Source of the DNA: JBBQSN01 sp038213835
GTDB taxonomy: Bacteria > Actinomycetota > Actinomycetes > Actinomycetales > CAWJMD01
Assembly (NCBI GenBank): GCA_038213835.1
Contig: JBBQSN010000069.1
Coordinates: 1 to 17,787, forward strand
Length of the DNA: 17,787 nucleotides
Direction: 5' to 3'
This document shows, piece after piece, positions 14,970 through 17,787 of this stretch (positions are counted from its first letter, which is position 1; each line of letters starts with the position of its first letter). The position numbers were made by a program, and so were the translations under genes. The notes under the pieces are model-generated. The model saw only the letters and a program-made list of their open reading frames with translations, was not told where the DNA came from and did not search any database.

Positions 14970-15648
14970 CGTCCCGCAGGTCCAGGACCGCGTCCTGCGC
15001 GGGTGCGTCCTGCCCGGGTCCTGACGGCACGACGTCCTCGCGCCCGGCCCGGCGCCGGGCGGCGACGACGTCGATCCCGAGGCCGAGCAGCATGCCGAGC
15101 CCGACCCCCAGGGCGATCGCCAGCAGCGGACGCTCCTGCAGCAGCGCCCCGGCCGCGACGCCGAGCAGCACCGACCACAGCGCCCAGCTGAGCGCGGCGA
15201 CCGCCGCGAAGCCCAAGAACCGGCGCAGCGGGTACCCGGCCGCTCCGGCGGCCAGGTTGACCGCCACCCGGCCGACCGGGACGTACCGTGCCGCGAGCAC
15301 CGCGGTGCCGCCGCGTCGCTGCAGCGAGCCCCGGGCCCACTCGACGCTGGCCCGTCCTCGTCCCCGTCGCAACAGGGGGAACCGGTCGACCGGCACCCGG
15401 CGGCCGATCGCGAAGGCGGTGAGGTCACCGGTGAAGGCGCCGGCGGCCGCCACCACCACGACCGCCCACAGCGGCGGCCCGTCGCCCGCGACCGCCAGCG
15501 TCGCCGCGGCGATCACCAGGGACTCGCTCGGGACGGGCGGGAAGAAGCCGTCGACCCAGCAGCAGACCAGGAGCACCGCCAGCGCCCAGGGCGATGCCGC
15601 GAGGTCGAGCAGCGTGCTGGTCAGCTCACTGGTCAGGGCGTCCCACAT
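14944..15648 (-). CDS. DedA-family (SNARE-associated/VTT domain) membrane protein
   Basis: A 234-residue polytopic membrane protein of the DedA family, linked elsewhere to lipid-carrier flipping and membrane homeostasis. Landmarks are WVDGFFPPVPSES (31-43), with the conserved acidic residue D33 and the Pro-rich re-entrant loop, then GAFTGDLTAFAIGRR (70-84), and RYVPVGRVAVNLAAG (121-135), with the conserved Arg residues. Hydrophobic segments lie at about 20-32, 43-55, 60-80, 128-150, 152-170 and 176-195. The C-terminus (about 197-234) is polar and Asp/Arg-rich, so probably cytoplasmic. The ATG at 15648 is chosen because longer in-frame starts add only polar residues of no family resemblance. 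GAGG lies very close to it. The gene is convergent with the helicase gene and divergent from the TelA gene. Confidence 0.9.
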   Translation of the reverse strand: MWDALTSELTSTLLDLAASPWALAVLLVCCWVDGFFPPVPSESLVIAAATLAVAGDGPPLWAVVVVAAAGAFTGDLTAFAIGRRVPVDRFPLLRRGRGRASVEWARGSLQRRGGTAVLAARYVPVGRVAVNLAAGAAGYPLRRFLGFAAVAALSWALWSVLLGVAAGALLQERPLLAIALGVGLGMLLGLGIDVVAARRRAGREDVVPSGPGQDAPAQDAVLDLRDGLSNPARR

Positions 15649-15704
15649 GCCTCGACCGTAGGCAGCCGGCCCCCTCGCGCAGATCGGGCGAAGGCCGGGT
15701 CCTC

Positions 15705-15744
15705 CCCTGGTCCGGCACCGACTTTCGTCGGGGTCGGACCAGGG
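15705..15744. repeat. Long near-perfect hairpin between the DedA and TelA genes
   Basis: Eighteen-base arms (15705-15722 and 15727-15744) face each other across a TTTC loop. In the plus-strand sense 16 pairs are Watson-Crick, one is G·U (15715/15734) and one is an A-G mismatch (15717/15732). The left arm begins CCCTGGTCCGG and the right arm ends TCGGACCAGGG. It lies between divergent genes, upstream of the TelA promoter candidate, where a terminator is not expected unless the minus-strand transcript or a small RNA crosses it. Confidence 0.8.
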
Positions 15745-15753
15745 TCGACGCCG

Positions 15754-15782
15754 GTGGAGGGTGGCCTCCCACGGCATAGAGT
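15754..15782 (+). promoter_or_regulatory. Candidate promoter and operator of the TelA gene
   Basis: TAGAGT (15777-15782) fits the TANNNT -10 consensus. GTGGAG (15754-15759), 17 bases upstream, is a weak -35 candidate. The spacer carries an inverted repeat GGAGG-GTGG-CCTCC (15756-15769) that could be an operator. The ribosome-binding site AGGAAGGGG follows at 15805-15813, before the ATG at 15821. Confidence 0.4.
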
Positions 15783-15820
15783 GTGCGTGCCGCCAGTGCA
15801 GCCCAGGAAGGGGTTCCTCG

Positions 15821-17059
15821 ATGTCCGACCCGCTCAACCTCAGCACCCCGCTGGCCCCTCCGGCCACGACCGTCCAGACGACGAGCACCGACCTCGTGCT
15901 CGCGCCGCCGGCCGCCGTCCCGGTCGTCGAGGAGAAGCAGGCCGAGGGCATGCTGCCGATCGAGCCCTCCGTGCACCAGCAGCTGCAGGCCAAGGCGAGG
16001 GCGTTCGTCGACGACCTGATGACGGTCGACCCACGATCCCCCGAGTTCGGCCAGAAGGTCGCCTCGATCACCACGATGGGCCAACGCGAGATCGCCGAGT
16101 CCAGCAACGTCTCGAACCGGATGCTGGAGCGGCCCGCCGCAGCACTGAACGGCACCCAGGGCAAGGGCCCCGGAGCCCAGGCGAAGGTGGCCGGGAGCCT
16201 GGCCGAGCTGCGCAACACCATCACCGAGCTCGACCCCGGGCAGTCCGACCTGCAGGGCGCCCGCAAGCTGTTCAAGTTCATCCCGGGCGGCAACAAGCTC
16301 AAGGCCTACTTCGACCGGTACCAGTCGGCGCAGTCCCAGCTCGACGCCATCATCAGGGCGCTGGCCTCGGGCCAGGACGAGCTGCGCAAGGACAACGCCG
16401 CCATCGAGGGCGAGCGCGGCAACATGTGGGCGCTGATGGGCAAGCTCAGCGAGTACGCGGTGCTGGCCGGTGCGCTCGACCAGGCGGTCGAGACCAAGAT
16501 CGCCGAGCTGAACGCGTCCGGGAAGGCCCAGGACGCCTCGACCCTGTCCTCGGACGCGCTGTTCCCGATCCGCCAGCGCCGCCAGGACATCCTCACGCAG
16601 ATGGCCGTGGCGGTGCAGGGCTACCTGGCCCTGGACCTGGTGAAGAAGAACAACGTCGAGCTGATCAAGGGCGTCGACCGCGCGCAGACCACCACGGTGG
16701 CAGCGCTGCGCACCGCCGTGATCGTCGCGCAGGCGCTGGCGAACCAGAAGCTGGTGCTCGACCAGATCAACGCCCTCAACACCACCACCAGCGCGATGAT
16801 CGAGTCGACCTCGGTGATGCTGCAGCAGCAGGGTGCGCAGATCCAGCAGCAGGCCGCCTCGTCGTCGGTGAGCATCGAGCACCTGCAGCGCGCGTTCGAC
16901 AACGTCTTCGCCACGATGGACGCCATCGACACCTACAAGGCGCAGGCCGTGATCAACATGGCGCAGACCGTGCAGGCGCTCGAGGGCCAGGTCGCCAAGG
17001 CCAAGCCGTACCTGGAGCGCTCGCACACCGACAGCCAGGTGCTCGGCGAGCAGGGCTGA
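15821..17059 (+). CDS. telA: TelA-like protein (toxic anion resistance family)
   Basis: A 412-residue soluble, helix-rich protein of the TelA/KlaA family. Members are often annotated as tellurite-resistance proteins, and their true role appears to concern the cell envelope or stress. The first 40 residues are a Pro/Thr/Val-rich tail. The family core follows from about 48 (PSVHQQLQAKARAFVDDL). The signature block is LDLVKKNNVELIKGVDRAQ, then TTTVAALRTAVIVAQAL, ANQKLVLDQINALN and ESTSVMLQQQGAQIQQQ, near residues 270-350. Long runs of heptad-like Ala/Leu/Gln positions suggest coiled coils. There is no signal or membrane segment. The ATG at 15821 is chosen because AGGAAGGGG lies 7-15 bases upstream. 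An ATG at 15761 in the same frame lies upstream of the probable promoter. A GTG-started partner gene follows 39 bp downstream. Confidence 0.93.
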   Translation: MSDPLNLSTPLAPPATTVQTTSTDLVLAPPAAVPVVEEKQAEGMLPIEPSVHQQLQAKARAFVDDLMTVDPRSPEFGQKVASITTMGQREIAESSNVSNRMLERPAAALNGTQGKGPGAQAKVAGSLAELRNTITELDPGQSDLQGARKLFKFIPGGNKLKAYFDRYQSAQSQLDAIIRALASGQDELRKDNAAIEGERGNMWALMGKLSEYAVLAGALDQAVETKIAELNASGKAQDASTLSSDALFPIRQRRQDILTQMAVAVQGYLALDLVKKNNVELIKGVDRAQTTTVAALRTAVIVAQALANQKLVLDQINALNTTTSAMIESTSVMLQQQGAQIQQQAASSSVSIEHLQRAFDNVFATMDAIDTYKAQAVINMAQTVQALEGQVAKAKPYLERSHTDSQVLGEQG

Positions 17060-17098
17060 GCAGGAGTGGTCCGAGCAGGCTGACGACGGGAGGATCGG

Positions 17099-17653
17099 GT
17101 GTCGGGTTTCTGGTCCGGGCTGTTCGGTCGCGAGGAGCCACCGTCCGGAACGCCATCGCCCGGAGCGGCGGGGCTGGGAACGCCTGCGCCGCAGCAGGTC
17201 CCGACCGAACCTGCTCGGCCGTCGGGCGACCCGATCGAGGACCTCGAGCGCCAGCTCACCGAGCTGGTCCGCCGGGTGAACCGCGCGGGCGGGACCATGC
17301 CCGAGGGTGGCGTCCCCGCCGTGCGCGAGGTCGAGGACGAGCTCCGCCCGCTGCTGCGCTACCTGCGCTCGAACCCACCGACCGCGGAGGAGATGATCCC
17401 GGTGCAGGCCACGGTCACCGACTACCTGCCGAGCACGGTCGACACCTTCGTCGGGCTGCCGCCGCACTTCGCGGCCACGCACCGCAACCGGCAGGGCCGC
17501 ACCCCCACCGAGGAGCTGCTCGAGCAGCTGCGCCTGCTGGCCGAGGGAGCGCACGAGTACGCCACCGCGATCTACGCCGGCGACGCGCAGAAGCTCACCA
17601 ACCAGGGCCGCTTCCTGGCGACGAAGTTCACCCGCAGCGACCTCGACCTGTGA
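17099..17653 (+). CDS. Small partner protein downstream of the TelA gene, family not certain
   Basis: A 184-residue protein. It begins SGFWSGLFGREEPP, a short amphipathic tip followed by a Pro/Gly/Ser-rich linker (about 12-42). The rest is helical: DPIEDLERQLTELVRRVNRA (44-63), EVEDELRPLLRYLRS (about 77-90), then TVTDYLPSTVDTFVGLPPHF and EELLEQLRLLAEGAHEYAT. Proteins encoded next to TelA are often of the XpaC/'5-bromo-4-chloroindolyl phosphate hydrolysis' type, and the DYLPxTVxxF pattern recalls these. I did not find a decisive signature and do not assign the name. The GTG at 17099 is preceded by GGGAGG at six bases. Co-transcription with the TelA gene is likely. Confidence 0.82.
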   Translation: MSGFWSGLFGREEPPSGTPSPGAAGLGTPAPQQVPTEPARPSGDPIEDLERQLTELVRRVNRAGGTMPEGGVPAVREVEDELRPLLRYLRSNPPTAEEMIPVQATVTDYLPSTVDTFVGLPPHFAATHRNRQGRTPTEELLEQLRLLAEGAHEYATAIYAGDAQKLTNQGRFLATKFTRSDLDL

Positions 17654-17658
17654 GTCGC

Positions 17659-17677
17659 AGCGGGACTCAGTCCCGCT
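17659..17677. terminator. Short hairpin between convergent genes
   Basis: Perfect 9-bp arms AGCGGGACT (17659-17667) and AGTCCCGCT (17669-17677) face each other across one base, so the stem would open to about seven pairs. It starts five bases after the stop of the TelA partner gene and overlaps the stop of the minus-strand gene. There is no U-run. A bidirectional terminator is the simplest reading. Confidence 0.45.
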
Positions 17678-17787
17678 CGTCGAGCAGGAGGGCGTCGGCC
17701 TCCTCCAGGCACCGGAGCGGGTCGTGCCGGTGGTACACGCGCTCGTCCGGCTCGATGCCGTCCAGGAAATCCTGGTACGTCGCGGCC
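17667..17787 (-). CDS. C-terminal end of an unknown minus-strand gene (truncated by window edge)
   Basis: The minus-strand frame is open from the window edge to a TGA at 17667-17669 and encodes 39 residues. They read AATYQDFLDGIEPDERVYHR, then HDPLRCLEEADALLLDERD. Acidic and helical composition with G/C third positions looks like a real protein end, and the convergent layout with a hairpin at the junction supports this. Too little is visible to name a family. Confidence 0.55.
   Translation of the reverse strand, partial: AATYQDFLDGIEPDERVYHRHDPLRCLEEADALLLDERD

Noticed and set aside
15626..17554. Long minus-strand open frame opposite the TelA gene and its partner
   Set aside because: Covers three genes and two intergenic hairpins in antisense and shows no domain. 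The plus-strand genes have ribosome-binding sites and family motifs.

Overview
The window is about 70 % GC by eye. Genes are dense and start on ATG or GTG, with third codon positions almost always G or C. Its families point to a high-GC actinobacterium: a SigE-type ECF sigma factor, a DUF3516 helicase, a class E/F-like sortase with a non-LPXTG substrate, and a TelA gene with a small partner. A Nocardioidaceae/Propionibacteriales-like host is my inference and is not proven by any marker here. I see no rRNA, tRNA, CRISPR array, phage gene, transposase or att site. Most genes look chromosomal and ordinary.

Layout. (1) 1-1843: the 3' end of a SAM-dependent methyltransferase runs convergent to a four-helix DUF2254 membrane protein. 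(2) 1980-4618 (minus): a secreted 5'-nucleotidase ends in a cell-wall sorting signal with a VDTG core, and a sortase gene directly downstream overlaps its 3' end. This reads as a substrate-plus-dedicated-sortase unit. (3) 4619-5266: a structured leader of the nucleotidase gene, then the wreck of an alpha/beta hydrolase gene. Its C-terminal part lies on the minus strand and its nucleophile-elbow part on the plus strand, which suggests an internal inversion. (4) 5261-7189: two divergent genes for exported beta-sandwich proteins, one with a Sec signal and the other a LamG protein with a probable lipobox. (5) 7289-9505: a small acidic protein, then, convergent to it, a DEAD-box RNA helicase with an arginine/glycine-rich tail and a small in-frame tandem repeat near its N-terminus. 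(6) 9728-12332: an FAD monooxygenase divergent from a SigE-family sigma factor, which is coupled by an ATGA overlap to a single-pass membrane protein. That protein's only two cysteines form a CX3C pair at its external C-terminus. (7) 12373-14925: a Ski2-like DUF3516 helicase with a DEFH box. (8) 14944-17787: a DedA-family membrane protein (minus), then, divergent, a TelA-like coiled-coil protein and a small partner gene, and the 3' end of an unknown minus-strand gene.

The points most worth a second look are the nucleotidase/sortase pair with its non-canonical signal and active site, the hydrolase split over both strands, the near-perfect 18-bp hairpin between the DedA and TelA genes, and the sigma factor's membrane partner with its lone cysteine pair. 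I did not find a clearly new multi-gene defence or biosynthetic system.
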